Assembly: GCA_029260765.1 (NCBI GenBank)
Contig: JAJDCP010000159.1
Span: forward strand, 1-64,000
Length of the DNA: 64,000 nucleotides
DNA from: Planctomycetota bacterium
GTDB taxonomy: Bacteria > Planctomycetota > J058 > JAJDCP01
Direction of reading: 5' to 3'
The notes below the pieces were generated by a model. That model was not told where the DNA came from. It worked only from the letters and a program-made list of their open reading frames with translations, and ran no database searches. How positions within the stretch are numbered: the stretch's first letter is position 1; every line of letters starts with the position of its first letter. Below are positions 34,783 to 43,072 of the stretch, in pieces. The translations under genes were made by a program, and so were the position numbers.

Positions 34783-36355
34783 GCACAAACACCTCTGGCT
34801 GCTCGTGTGCGCGGCGCTCCTGGTCGCAGGCTGTGACGGCCCGGGCGAGCCCCCCGATCCCCATGCTGGCCACGACCACGGCACGGACGAGCCGCACGAC
34901 GACGAGCAGCACCCCGACGACGAAGGCCTGGACGAGCATGCCGACGAAGAGGTCGTCGTCTTGACCGCGCAGCAGCGGGAACGCATCGGTCTCAAGCTCG
35001 AGATCGCGGGGCCCGGGACCATCACCGAGACCGCCAGCTTCCCGGGCGAGCTGTCCCTCGACCCGGACAGGATCACCCACGTCGCTCCCAGCGCCTCAGG
35101 TTTCGTGCGCTCCACCGAAAAGACCATCGGCGACAAGGTCCTGCCCGGCGAGACCCTGGCCTGGATCGAAAGCGCCGAGCTCGCGGAGGCCAAGATGACC
35201 TACTTCTCGGCGCTCGCGGCCGTCGAGGGCGTGAGGATCAGGCTCCCTCGTACCCATGCCATCTTCGAAAACGTCAACCGGCTGCTCGACGTGCTGCAGA
35301 CGCCCCCCGACTCGGCCGCTCTGGCAGGCCTGCACGGCATGGAAATGGGAGAGTGGCGCGGCCGCCTGCTGACCGCCCACACGCAGTACAAGGCCGCCTG
35401 GTCGATCTACGAGAGCGAGCGCAACCTGCGCGACCAGAGCATCAGCAGCGGGCGCGAGCTGGTCGAGGCGGAGGCCGCGGCCCTGCAGGCCGAGGCAGAG
35501 CTGAACGCCGCGCGCGACACGGCCCGCTTCCAGGTACAGATCGACCTGATCGCCGCCGCGCAGAGTCTGCAGATCGCCGAATTCGAGGCCGTCGCGGCCG
35601 AAAAGAAGCTGCGCCTGCTGGGCGCCGACACCTCGATCATCGAGAGCCTGCAGGCCCTCGTCCCGGACGGCTCAGCGATGGTGCCCTGCCGCTGCGAAGA
35701 GCGGGACTGCTCGCATCACCAGATCGGCTCGGTCTTCGACACCCTCGGCCAGGAAGAGAAGCTCGGTTGGTACGCGCTCAAGGCACCTGCGGCCGGCATG
35801 GTCATCGCCAAGCATATGACCCTGGGAGAGCGCATCGGCGGCGAAACCGAGGCCTTCAGCCTGGTCGACACCGACAGCCTGTGGGTGCAGTTCGACATCT
35901 ACCAGAAGGATCTTCCCCAGATCCGCGAGCAACAGGCCGTCAAGATCGTGATCGGCCCCGGCTATGAGCAGCGCGTGGGCACGATCGCGTTCATCTCTCC
36001 GCTGATCGACGAGCACACCCGCACCGTCAAGGCGCGTGTCGTGCTCGACAACCGCCTGGGGATCTTGCGACCGGGTCTGTTCGTGACCGTGCGCGTCGAC
36101 ACGCAGCACCAGCAGGCACCGGTCGTGATTCCCAAGGATGCGGTCCAGACCCTCGACGAGCGCCCGGTGGTGTTCGTCGCCGAGGGCGGAGGCTATGCCG
36201 CCGAGCCCGTGGTGCTCGGACGCAGCGACAAGCGCAACGTCGAGATCCTGTCCGGCCTGGAGCCCGGCGCGCGCTACGTCACCCGGGGCGCCTTCGAGCT
36301 GAAGGCCATGATCGTCACCAGTGGGCAGGACGCCCACGCCGGCCACGGGCATTGA
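34775..36355 (+). CDS. CzcB/CusB-type periplasmic adaptor with metal-binding ends
   Basis: This 526-residue protein has a lipoprotein signal (C20). A His/Asp-rich stretch follows (residues about 30-60, HAGHDHGTDEPHDDE). Then come lipoyl, helical hairpin and beta-barrel parts of the membrane-fusion family, and a His-rich end (DAHAGHGH). Residues about 303-315 read VPCRCEERDCSHH, an extra Cys/His cluster not usual in this family. It links the RND pump to the outer-membrane channel and likely hands over metal. The stop is 10 nt before the pump gene. Confidence 0.9.
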   Translation: MTEHKHLWLLVCAALLVAGCDGPGEPPDPHAGHDHGTDEPHDDEQHPDDEGLDEHADEEVVVLTAQQRERIGLKLEIAGPGTITETASFPGELSLDPDRITHVAPSASGFVRSTEKTIGDKVLPGETLAWIESAELAEAKMTYFSALAAVEGVRIRLPRTHAIFENVNRLLDVLQTPPDSAALAGLHGMEMGEWRGRLLTAHTQYKAAWSIYESERNLRDQSISSGRELVEAEAAALQAEAELNAARDTARFQVQIDLIAAAQSLQIAEFEAVAAEKKLRLLGADTSIIESLQALVPDGSAMVPCRCEERDCSHHQIGSVFDTLGQEEKLGWYALKAPAAGMVIAKHMTLGERIGGETEAFSLVDTDSLWVQFDIYQKDLPQIREQQAVKIVIGPGYEQRVGTIAFISPLIDEHTRTVKARVVLDNRLGILRPGLFVTVRVDTQHQQAPVVIPKDAVQTLDERPVVFVAEGGGYAAEPVVLGRSDKRNVEILSGLEPGARYVTRGAFELKAMIVTSGQDAHAGHGH

Positions 36356-36365
36356 GGAGGCCAGC

Positions 36366-39300
36366 ATGAAGACTCTCATCGATGCTTCGATCCAGGGCCG
36401 CCTGCTGGTCGTGCTCGCGCTGTTCGCGGTGATGGGCCTGGGAGTTCAGGTCTATCAACACATGCCGGTGGATGCCTTCCCCGACATCTCCCCGGTGATG
36501 GTGCCGGTGTTCGCCGAAGCCCATGGCATGGCGCCCGAAGAAGTCGAGCGCCTGGTGACCTTTCCCATCGAGGCGGCCATGAACGGCCTGCCCGATGTCA
36601 CCCTGATCAAGTCGACCTCCGCCTTCGGCATGGCCGTCATCTACGTCTATTTCAAGGATGGCGTCGACATCTACTTCGCGCGCCAGGTCGTCGCTGAGCG
36701 CCTGGCAGCCGCCGCCAGCGACCTGCCCGAGATGGACGATCCGCCCACCCTGGGGCCGATCTCGAGCGGCCTGGGACAGGTGTTCTTGTACTACCTGACT
36801 GTGGACGAAACGGCGGACACCGGGGGCAAGGACAAGAACACCTACCTGCGGGAGGTCAACGACTGGGCGGTCAAATTCCAGCTGCAGACGATCCCCGGCG
36901 TGACGGACATCCTGTCGATGGGCGGACATGTCCTGCAGTACCAGATCGAGGTCGACCCGAAGTCCCTGCATGAGTACAGGCTCGATCTGCAGACCGTGGT
37001 CGATGCCGTGCAAGCGAACAACCGCAACGTCGGAGGCCAGTTCCTGGTGTTCGGTGCTGAAGAGTACCTGGTGCGGGGCCTGGGCCTGCTGGACGAGCTC
37101 GAACAGATCCGTGGCATCAAGCTCAAGACCATCGACGGCGTGTCGGTCACCATCGAGGACGTCGCCCGCGTGTCGTATGGGAACGAGATCCGGCGCGGTG
37201 TGGTTACGCGCAACGGCGAGGGAGAAGTCGTCGCCGGCATCGTGATGAAGCTCTATGGTGAGAACACCTCCGAGGTGATCCGCCGGCTCTACGAGAAGGT
37301 CGCCGAGGTCAAAGCCGGACTGCCGCAAGGTGTCCACCTCGAGCCCTACTACGAGCAGGCAGAGCTGGTGACCAGCGCGACCGACACGGTCAAGAACGCG
37401 CTGTTGCTGGGCGCCCTGCTGGTCGTCCTGACCCTGGCTGTGTTCCTGGGGAATCTGCGTACGGCGTTCATCGTCAGCCTGGCTCTGCCGTTCTGCGCGC
37501 TGGTCGCAGTGATCACGATGACCTGGCAGGGCATCAGCGCCAACCTGATGAGCCTCGGCGGCATCGCCATCGGCATCGGCATGCTGGGAGATGGCGCCAT
37601 CGTCATGGTGGAGAACATCTTCCGCCACCTGGGCAGCGATAAGAACGCCGCCCGTAGCAAGGAGCTGGTGATCGCCGAGGCCGCCACCGAGGTGGCCCGC
37701 CCGATCCTGTTCTCGATCGCCATCATCGTGATGGTGTTCATCCCGCTGTTCACGCTCGAAGGCGTCGAGGGCAAGATGTTCTCCCCGATGGCCTTCACCA
37801 TCGCCTTCGCCCTCGGAGGATCGCTGTTCGTCGCGCTGGTCGTGACGCCGGCGCTCTCGTTCTATCTGCTGAAGCAGAGCCGGTCCCGCGAGTTCTTCAT
37901 TCTGCGCTGGTTGAAAGCGGTCTACGCCCCGCTGCTGCGTGTCGCGCTGCGCTTCAAGAAGACCGTGGTGTTCCTGGCCCTGGTCTCGTTCGCCGCGGCG
38001 CTGGCGATCGTGCCGACGCTGGGGACCGAGTTCATCCCTACGCTGGAAGAAGGCAGCATCATGATCGGGGTGGCCATGGCCCCTTCGACCTCTCTGGTCC
38101 AGGGCAGCGAGACCATCCTCAAGCTGGAAAAGGCGATCATGAAGTACCCCGAGGTGCACGAGGTGATCAGCCGGGTGGGCCGGCCCGAGGCGGGCAGCCA
38201 CCCGCACCCGGTCAACTATGCCGAGGTGCACATCGAGTTGACTCCGCTGCAGACCTGGACGCGCTTCAAGGACAAGGGAGCTCTGGTCGAAGCCCTCTCC
38301 AAAGACCTGTCGACCTTCCCCGGCGTGCAGCTCAACTTCACCCAGCCGATCCAGAACCTGTTCGATGAGCTGCTCTCCGGAGTCAAGGCACAGCTGGCGA
38401 TCAAGATCTATGGCGAGGACCTGACGATCATCCGCAAGAAGGCTGGCGAGATCAGCCAGGCCATCAGCAGCATCCCCGGGCTGGTCGACCTGTCCTCCGA
38501 GCAGAGCTTCGGGCAGCCCCAGGTGCAGATCGAGGTCGACCGCGAGGCCTGTGCCCGCTACGGGATCAACGCCGACCAGATCCTCGAGCTGGTCGAGCTG
38601 GCCGTGGGGGGCGAGGTGATCAGCACCATCTACCTCGGGACGCGGCGCTTCGGGGTGCACTTGCGCTACCAGGAGCGCTTCCGGGATGACCTCAAGGCGC
38701 TCGGCGAGCTGCTGGTTCCCACCGATGACGGCGCGGTCATTCCGCTGGCGCAGCTGGCGAAGGTGTCTACCGCATTCGGCCCGATCCAGATCAACCGCGA
38801 GCAGAACCAGCGGCGCTGGATCGTGCAGGGGAACATCAGGGGGCGCGACCTCGGCTCGGTGGTGGCCGACATCCGCGCCAGGATCGCGCAGGACGTCGAG
38901 CTGCCGCCGGGGTACTTCGTCGAGTATGGCGGGCAGTTCGAGAACCAGCAGCGGGCGATGGCGCGGCTGAGCATCATCGTTCCGATCGTGTTCCTGGCTG
39001 TGTTCGTGTTGCTGTTCCTGAGCTTTGGGACCTTCCGTCATTCCGCCATGATCCTGGCGAATGTGCCGCTGGCCCTGATCGGGGGGATCCTGGGCTTGAA
39101 GCTGATGGGAGAGTATCTCTCGGTGCCGGCCTCCGTCGGGTTCATCGCCCTGTTCGGCATCGCCGTGCAGAACGGCATGGTGCTGGTGACCTACTTCAAG
39201 CAGCTGGTCGAGCGGGGGAAACCGCTGGCTGAGGCTGTCGAAGAGGGCTCGATCCTGCGGCTGCGGCCGGTGTTGATGACGGCCCTGACGACCATTCTGG

Positions 39301-39455
39301 GCCTGCTGCCGCTGTTGCTCTCGACGGGCATCGGCTCGGAGGTGCAGCGGCCACTGGCGATCGTGGTGGTGTTTGGTCTGGCCACCTCCACGGCCCTGAC
39401 TTTGTTTGTCATGCCGGTCAGCTATGCGCTCATCGAGGGCCGCCGGCGGGCGTAG
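36366..39455 (+). CDS. Heavy-metal RND efflux pump (CzcA/CusA family)
   Basis: This 1029-residue protein is full length for a HME-RND pump: 12 membrane helices and two large periplasmic loops. The start region VDAFPDISPVMVPVFAEAHG is typical. TM4 (about 398-417) reads GGIAIGIGMLGDGAIVMVEN, nearer the CusA/SilA GGIAIAIG-D-A-IVM-EN pattern than the CzcA DFG-VDG pattern, so Cu/Ag or a mixed substrate is possible. The ATG at 36366 follows GAGGAGG. A run of nine T's follows the stop. The metal cannot be fixed from sequence. Confidence 0.95.
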   Translation: MKTLIDASIQGRLLVVLALFAVMGLGVQVYQHMPVDAFPDISPVMVPVFAEAHGMAPEEVERLVTFPIEAAMNGLPDVTLIKSTSAFGMAVIYVYFKDGVDIYFARQVVAERLAAAASDLPEMDDPPTLGPISSGLGQVFLYYLTVDETADTGGKDKNTYLREVNDWAVKFQLQTIPGVTDILSMGGHVLQYQIEVDPKSLHEYRLDLQTVVDAVQANNRNVGGQFLVFGAEEYLVRGLGLLDELEQIRGIKLKTIDGVSVTIEDVARVSYGNEIRRGVVTRNGEGEVVAGIVMKLYGENTSEVIRRLYEKVAEVKAGLPQGVHLEPYYEQAELVTSATDTVKNALLLGALLVVLTLAVFLGNLRTAFIVSLALPFCALVAVITMTWQGISANLMSLGGIAIGIGMLGDGAIVMVENIFRHLGSDKNAARSKELVIAEAATEVARPILFSIAIIVMVFIPLFTLEGVEGKMFSPMAFTIAFALGGSLFVALVVTPALSFYLLKQSRSREFFILRWLKAVYAPLLRVALRFKKTVVFLALVSFAAALAIVPTLGTEFIPTLEEGSIMIGVAMAPSTSLVQGSETILKLEKAIMKYPEVHEVISRVGRPEAGSHPHPVNYAEVHIELTPLQTWTRFKDKGALVEALSKDLSTFPGVQLNFTQPIQNLFDELLSGVKAQLAIKIYGEDLTIIRKKAGEISQAISSIPGLVDLSSEQSFGQPQVQIEVDREACARYGINADQILELVELAVGGEVISTIYLGTRRFGVHLRYQERFRDDLKALGELLVPTDDGAVIPLAQLAKVSTAFGPIQINREQNQRRWIVQGNIRGRDLGSVVADIRARIAQDVELPPGYFVEYGGQFENQQRAMARLSIIVPIVFLAVFVLLFLSFGTFRHSAMILANVPLALIGGILGLKLMGEYLSVPASVGFIALFGIAVQNGMVLVTYFKQLVERGKPLAEAVEEGSILRLRPVLMTALTTILGLLPLLLSTGIGSEVQRPLAIVVVFGLATSTALTLFVMPVSYALIEGRRRA

Positions 39456-39529
39456 GGATTTTTTTTTGGCGCATCGAGCGCGCGGAAGGCAAACTTCCGA
39501 GGTTCGATGCAAGCAATGGAGGAAGATCG

Positions 39530-39856
39530 ATGTGGAAGTGGATGCTAGTCGCGAGTCTGGCGTGGTGCCTGTGTCTCGCGGGTTGTGGAGATGCTGGCAC
39601 GCCCGGGGGGAATCACGGCGACCACGAGGGTCACGAGGACCACGAGGGCCACACGGACAACGAGGGTGACACCGACCTCGAAGCCGATGCGTATCCGCTG
39701 ACGACCTGCGTGGTCTCAGGGGAAGAGCTGGGCTCGATGGGCGATCCGGTGGTGCTCGAGCACGATGGCCAGGAAGTGCGTCTGTGCTGCCAGGGTTGCG
39801 TCGCGACCTTCAAGGGCGATCCCGCCAAGTTCCTGGCAAAGCTGTCTGGGGAGTAG
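39530..39856 (+). CDS. His-rich metal-binding lipoprotein with TRASH/YHS-like end
   Basis: This 108-residue protein has a lipoprotein signal (C19). A linker of HGDHEGHEDHEGH repeats follows, then a compact domain CVVSGEELGSMGDP, then RLCCQGCVATFKGDP, a TRASH/YHS-like metal-binding pattern. It lies 74 nt after the RND pump and likely belongs to it as a periplasmic metal buffer. GGAGGA precedes the ATG. Confidence 0.82.
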   Translation: MWKWMLVASLAWCLCLAGCGDAGTPGGNHGDHEGHEDHEGHTDNEGDTDLEADAYPLTTCVVSGEELGSMGDPVVLEHDGQEVRLCCQGCVATFKGDPAKFLAKLSGE

Positions 39857-39890
39857 GGGTGTGGGGGGGGGAACCGTTCCGGACGGTTTC

Positions 39891-40195
39891 CGCCGGCAGA
39901 CCGTTCCCTACGGTGCACCCAGACTCCCTCGGAGCAACCTCCGCCAAGGCGGCTCCCGGCGCTCATAGAGGCTGTCTCAGAGAACACGATTCCGCCATAC
40001 AATCGCTTTGGGTTGTCATGTATGGGCGGGGTTTACCCCCGCCCGCAGACCGTTCCGAATGGAACACCCAGACCGCCTCGGCGCAACCCCCGCCAAGGCG
40101 GCTTCCCCCCCTGTAGCGGCGGTCTGTGACCGCCGGCAGACCCTTCCCAACGGAACACCCAGACTCCCTCGGAGCAACCGCCAGCCGGTCCCCCA
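39891..40195. repeat. Three ~65-bp direct repeats
   Basis: Three imperfect copies lie at about 39891-39959, 40040-40109 and 40131-40195. Each has GCAGACCSTTCC, then ACACCCAGACYSCCTCGG or close, then GCAACC-CCGCCAAGGCGGC (shorter in copy 3). Between copies 2 and 3, CGGCGGTC-TGT-GACCGCCG (40117-40135) forms a perfect 8-bp hairpin of REP type. The whole 39857-40273 gap is non-coding. Confidence 0.7.
39967..40045 (-). repeat. Intergenic mobile-type repeat, partial copy 4
   Basis: GAGGCTGTCTCAG-GAACACGATTCCGCCATACA, then TCGCTTTGG-TTGTCATGTA, then GGGCGGGGTTTAC, is the reverse complement of bases about 71-143, with only a few mismatches. The left half of the usual element is replaced by the 65-bp repeat that follows. 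Confidence 0.75.
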
Positions 40196-40273
40196 ACAAA
40201 CTTTTCCAGAAAACCTGAGCCCTTGGGCTTCGCTGGGAGAGATGGGCGGCACCGAGCCCCAGAGAGGTTGCAT

Positions 40274-40672
40274 ATGGCCAGCTACGACGCAGATGCGAGC
40301 CCCGAAGCAATCGCCGCCTTCAGCGACGAGACTCCCCTGATCGACTTCATGCTCTACGTAGAGCTGCACGGCACATCGGAGGGTTATCAACCTCTGGCCG
40401 AGTCCATCGACACCTCCCTCAGCGACTCCCGCGCCGGTTGCATGCTGGGCTGGTACTGCCGCTACGAGGGCCAGGGAACCCGCGGCTGCGAGCGAGGCTG
40501 CATGTTCACACGCCACCCGGACGAGGAGCGGCCGCGCTGTTTCGGCTTCCACGGCGGCAAAGGCGTGCTGCAGATGGACGACTTCCTGTATCAGGTCCTC
40601 AACCTCAGCTGCCTCGACTGCTTCCACTTCGCGGACTGCTGCGACGAGACCGATGCCCGCTGGGGCGCCTGA
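40274..40672 (+). CDS. Cys-rich protein of unknown function
   Basis: This 132-residue soluble protein has about ten cysteines in the C-terminal two thirds, in the groups AGCMLGWYC, RGCERGC, LSCLDCF and DCCDE, suggesting metal binding or disulfides. The acidic N-terminus has no signal peptide. AGAGAGG precedes the ATG at 40274. Only 11 nt separate it from the next gene, itself Cys-rich, so the pair likely works together. No family was recognised. Confidence 0.6.
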   Translation: MASYDADASPEAIAAFSDETPLIDFMLYVELHGTSEGYQPLAESIDTSLSDSRAGCMLGWYCRYEGQGTRGCERGCMFTRHPDEERPRCFGFHGGKGVLQMDDFLYQVLNLSCLDCFHFADCCDETDARWGA

Positions 40673-40683
40673 AGGAGACCGCC

Positions 40684-41751
40684 ATGCCGATGACCCGATT
40701 CTGCCCCAAGTGCGGCAAGGGTGTGCACCCCAGCGCGCCTCCCTCTCCGGCTGCTGTTTCCAGCCCACAGACCGGCGGCGGACCCGCACCCGGCCCCGGG
40801 GTCCAACCGGAATGGGACAACGAGCCAGCCGACAATCCCGTAGCTGCCAAGCTGCAGGCCCTGGTCGACTACGCGAAGTTCTCTTTCGATGGGCGCGGTT
40901 GCGTCTACGGGCCGATGAATCTGGTCTACGACAAGCAACGCAACCTGTGCATCGCGAAGAGCCAGTGGCGCAAGAAGAAGCCCGGCTCGGGCCGCCAGGA
41001 GTATCGACCGATGCCGGAGAGCCTGTCCAAGGCGGTGCGGAACTTCACACCTCCCCTGACTCAGGGCTTCGCGTGCAGCACCTGGACCTCCTGGGCGTGC
41101 TGCTATTGGCTGCACATCAACGACCAGTGGGCGAACTACATCGGCACCTCAACCAGCGCGGTCATCAACCCCGCGAAGAAACACAAAAAGCACGAGCGGC
41201 TCAAGAAGTCGCTCTACAACGAGGACATTGCCAGCTACTTCACGCCCTTGCTGAAGGGCACCCGCAAGCCTTTCACCTACTGGCTTGAGAACGACCGCTG
41301 GAAGGAGGGTTTTGGGGAATTCAACATCGGCCTGCACCGCGGCCATGTGATCACGCTCTGGCGCCTGGGAGGTCGGCTGAAGATCCGCGACCGGGCCAAC
41401 GGCAACCAGTTCTACCCGCCCGGGCTCTACAAGCTCGCGGCGGACGGCCGCTTCGGAACCGGCTCGGATCCGCGGGACTTCTCCTGCAACGCGCTGTGCT
41501 GGCGGCGTATCGACGTCGGCACCAGCGACCGTGAGGGCAAGAAATATTCGGATCCAGGCTCGTACTACAACCGGGACTCGAAGCGCCACCTGAGCATCTG
41601 GGTGTGCAAGGCCTTGACCCCGGACGGCCGTCCCGATGGCGGAGCCTTTGCGAACAACCCGCTCCCTGGTCTGCGCTTCTGGTATCTCGAGGATGTAGAG
41701 GGGGTGCCGACCATGGCGCAGGCCCGGGCATCGAAGATGCTGAAGGAATGA
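40684..41751 (+). CDS. Zinc-ribbon-headed protein of unknown function
   Basis: This 355-residue protein opens with FCPKCGKGVHPS, a zinc-ribbon half, then a Pro/Gly-rich linker to about residue 45. The remainder is a compact domain rich in Trp, Tyr and Lys with further cysteines (CSTWTSWACCYW, CNALCW) and no recognised family. AAGGAG precedes the ATG. It is coupled to the Cys-rich gene 11 nt upstream. No signal peptide, so probably cytosolic. Confidence 0.6.
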   Translation: MPMTRFCPKCGKGVHPSAPPSPAAVSSPQTGGGPAPGPGVQPEWDNEPADNPVAAKLQALVDYAKFSFDGRGCVYGPMNLVYDKQRNLCIAKSQWRKKKPGSGRQEYRPMPESLSKAVRNFTPPLTQGFACSTWTSWACCYWLHINDQWANYIGTSTSAVINPAKKHKKHERLKKSLYNEDIASYFTPLLKGTRKPFTYWLENDRWKEGFGEFNIGLHRGHVITLWRLGGRLKIRDRANGNQFYPPGLYKLAADGRFGTGSDPRDFSCNALCWRRIDVGTSDREGKKYSDPGSYYNRDSKRHLSIWVCKALTPDGRPDGGAFANNPLPGLRFWYLEDVEGVPTMAQARASKMLKE

Positions 41752-41767
41752 GCGCGCTCGCGATGGC

Positions 41768-42538
41768 TCAGGGCGTCTCGATTCCCAACAACTCGACCTC
41801 GAAGATCGTGACCGAGTTCGGAGGAATGTTGCGCGTGCCTCCTGGGCCGTACGCCAGACTGGCGGGCAGATACAGGACCGCCTTGGTCCCCACCGGCATG
41901 AGCTGGAGCCCTTCGCTCCAGCCACGGATCACGCCCTCCATCCGGAATGTCACCGACTGCTCATTCTTGTAGGTGCTGTCGAACTCGGTTCCGTCCAGCA
42001 ACCTCCCCCGGTAGTGCACCCGCACCGTGTCGCGCGACGTCGGCTTGGGACCCGTGCCGGCGACTACAATCTTGTACTGCAGACCGCTCGAGGTGGTGGT
42101 GACGCCAGGCTTCGTCCCGTTCTCCGCCAGAAACGCCTCGCCCTCCGCCTGCGCCCGGGCGGCTGCGCGCTGCTGCTCTTCCAGATAGACCCGCCTGGTC
42201 TCTGCTTGCCAGTCGCGTAGAGCCTGCCTCTGGCTGTCCTGGTTGAGCGCCGGCTCGGCTTCCTCGACTGCATCGTCCATACCTTGCACGTACAGCTGCA
42301 TGTCGAGCGGGGGATCCATCTGCGCCAGCTGCCTCCCGATCATGTAGCCGTGGGCATAGCTGGCCCTCTCCAGCAGAGTTTCTGGAGCTCTGGGCGGTTG
42401 CGGCAGCGGGTCCTCGGCAGCCTCAGCAGGCAGCGGCTCCGTTTCTGGCTCAGAAACGTCCTCCGGTTCTGGCTGAGGTGCTGTTTGGTCACAGCCCAGA
42501 CACATAGCGAACACGAGCAGGGTGGCGCAACGCCTCAT
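41768..42538 (-). CDS. FKBP-type peptidyl-prolyl isomerase lipoprotein (Mip/FkpA-like)
   Basis: This 256-residue protein has a lipoprotein signal with C16 in MCLGC. A Glu/Pro-rich linker (about 20-55) and a helical dimerisation-type region (about 60-140) follow. The FKBP domain has VRVHYRGRLLDGTEFDSTY, then VIRGWSEGLQLMPVG and LAYGPGGTRNIPPNS. Such proteins fold outer-membrane or secreted clients. GGAG precedes the ATG at 42538; an ATG five codons upstream is less likely. Confidence 0.92.
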   Translation of the reverse strand: MRRCATLLVFAMCLGCDQTAPQPEPEDVSEPETEPLPAEAAEDPLPQPPRAPETLLERASYAHGYMIGRQLAQMDPPLDMQLYVQGMDDAVEEAEPALNQDSQRQALRDWQAETRRVYLEEQQRAAARAQAEGEAFLAENGTKPGVTTTSSGLQYKIVVAGTGPKPTSRDTVRVHYRGRLLDGTEFDSTYKNEQSVTFRMEGVIRGWSEGLQLMPVGTKAVLYLPASLAYGPGGTRNIPPNSVTIFEVELLGIETP

Positions 42539-43072
42539 GGTAAGCCTCTCCAAAGAAGGGGTCTGCCCAGCCTACCAGACTGCGACGGCTGCCGCCCGGT
42601 CGCGTTCTGCCTGAGGGCCGGCTCCGCTGCGTATCTGGCGGCCAGCGCTCGTGACGAGTCCGGGCATGGGGACCCCCTTTGGATTTTCTCGGGCTTGCAA
42701 GTCAGCGTGGGAGGCTTGGACGTGGAGATCCAGGGTTGACGTGCATTTCGGGATGCAGCGGCAAGAGAAGAATCTGACCGTCCGGAAGATCCCGTCGCCT
42801 GGGCCGTCGCCAAAGAATGGGGGATTCTGGGATGTCTCTGTCCGGAGGATGCCTGGCGAGGTCGTCACGCAGCACGGAAAACCAGGGCCCGTAAGCATCT
42901 CGCTGAACCTGATGTGCACGGGCCATGGTAGACCGGTCATCGACGAGCGGCTGCCGTTCGCGATCCGGCTCGAGAAGCGCCAGGAGGCGCTGCGGCCTGC
43001 GATCGTCGGCCGCAGAACACGGCGTTGTTCGCGTCCTCAACCCTTAATGCGCGGTCCGCTCGATCGGCCCCG
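42539..43072. other. Gap without a supported gene
   Basis: Several short frames exist on both strands, none with a family match or steady codon bias. The only one with a good ribosome site is a 31-codon minus-strand frame at 42572-42667 (AAGGGGG before its ATG). I see no repeats here like those at 40 kb. Confidence 0.5.

Noticed and set aside
36315..39512. A 1065-codon open frame on the minus strand across the RND pump
   Set aside because: It is antisense to the clearly homologous CzcA-type pump; GC-rich third positions leave the reverse frame open. Its product is low-complexity and matches nothing.
39891..40195. CRISPR array
   Set aside because: Only three long imperfect copies with uneven spacing, no uniform spacers and no cas genes nearby.
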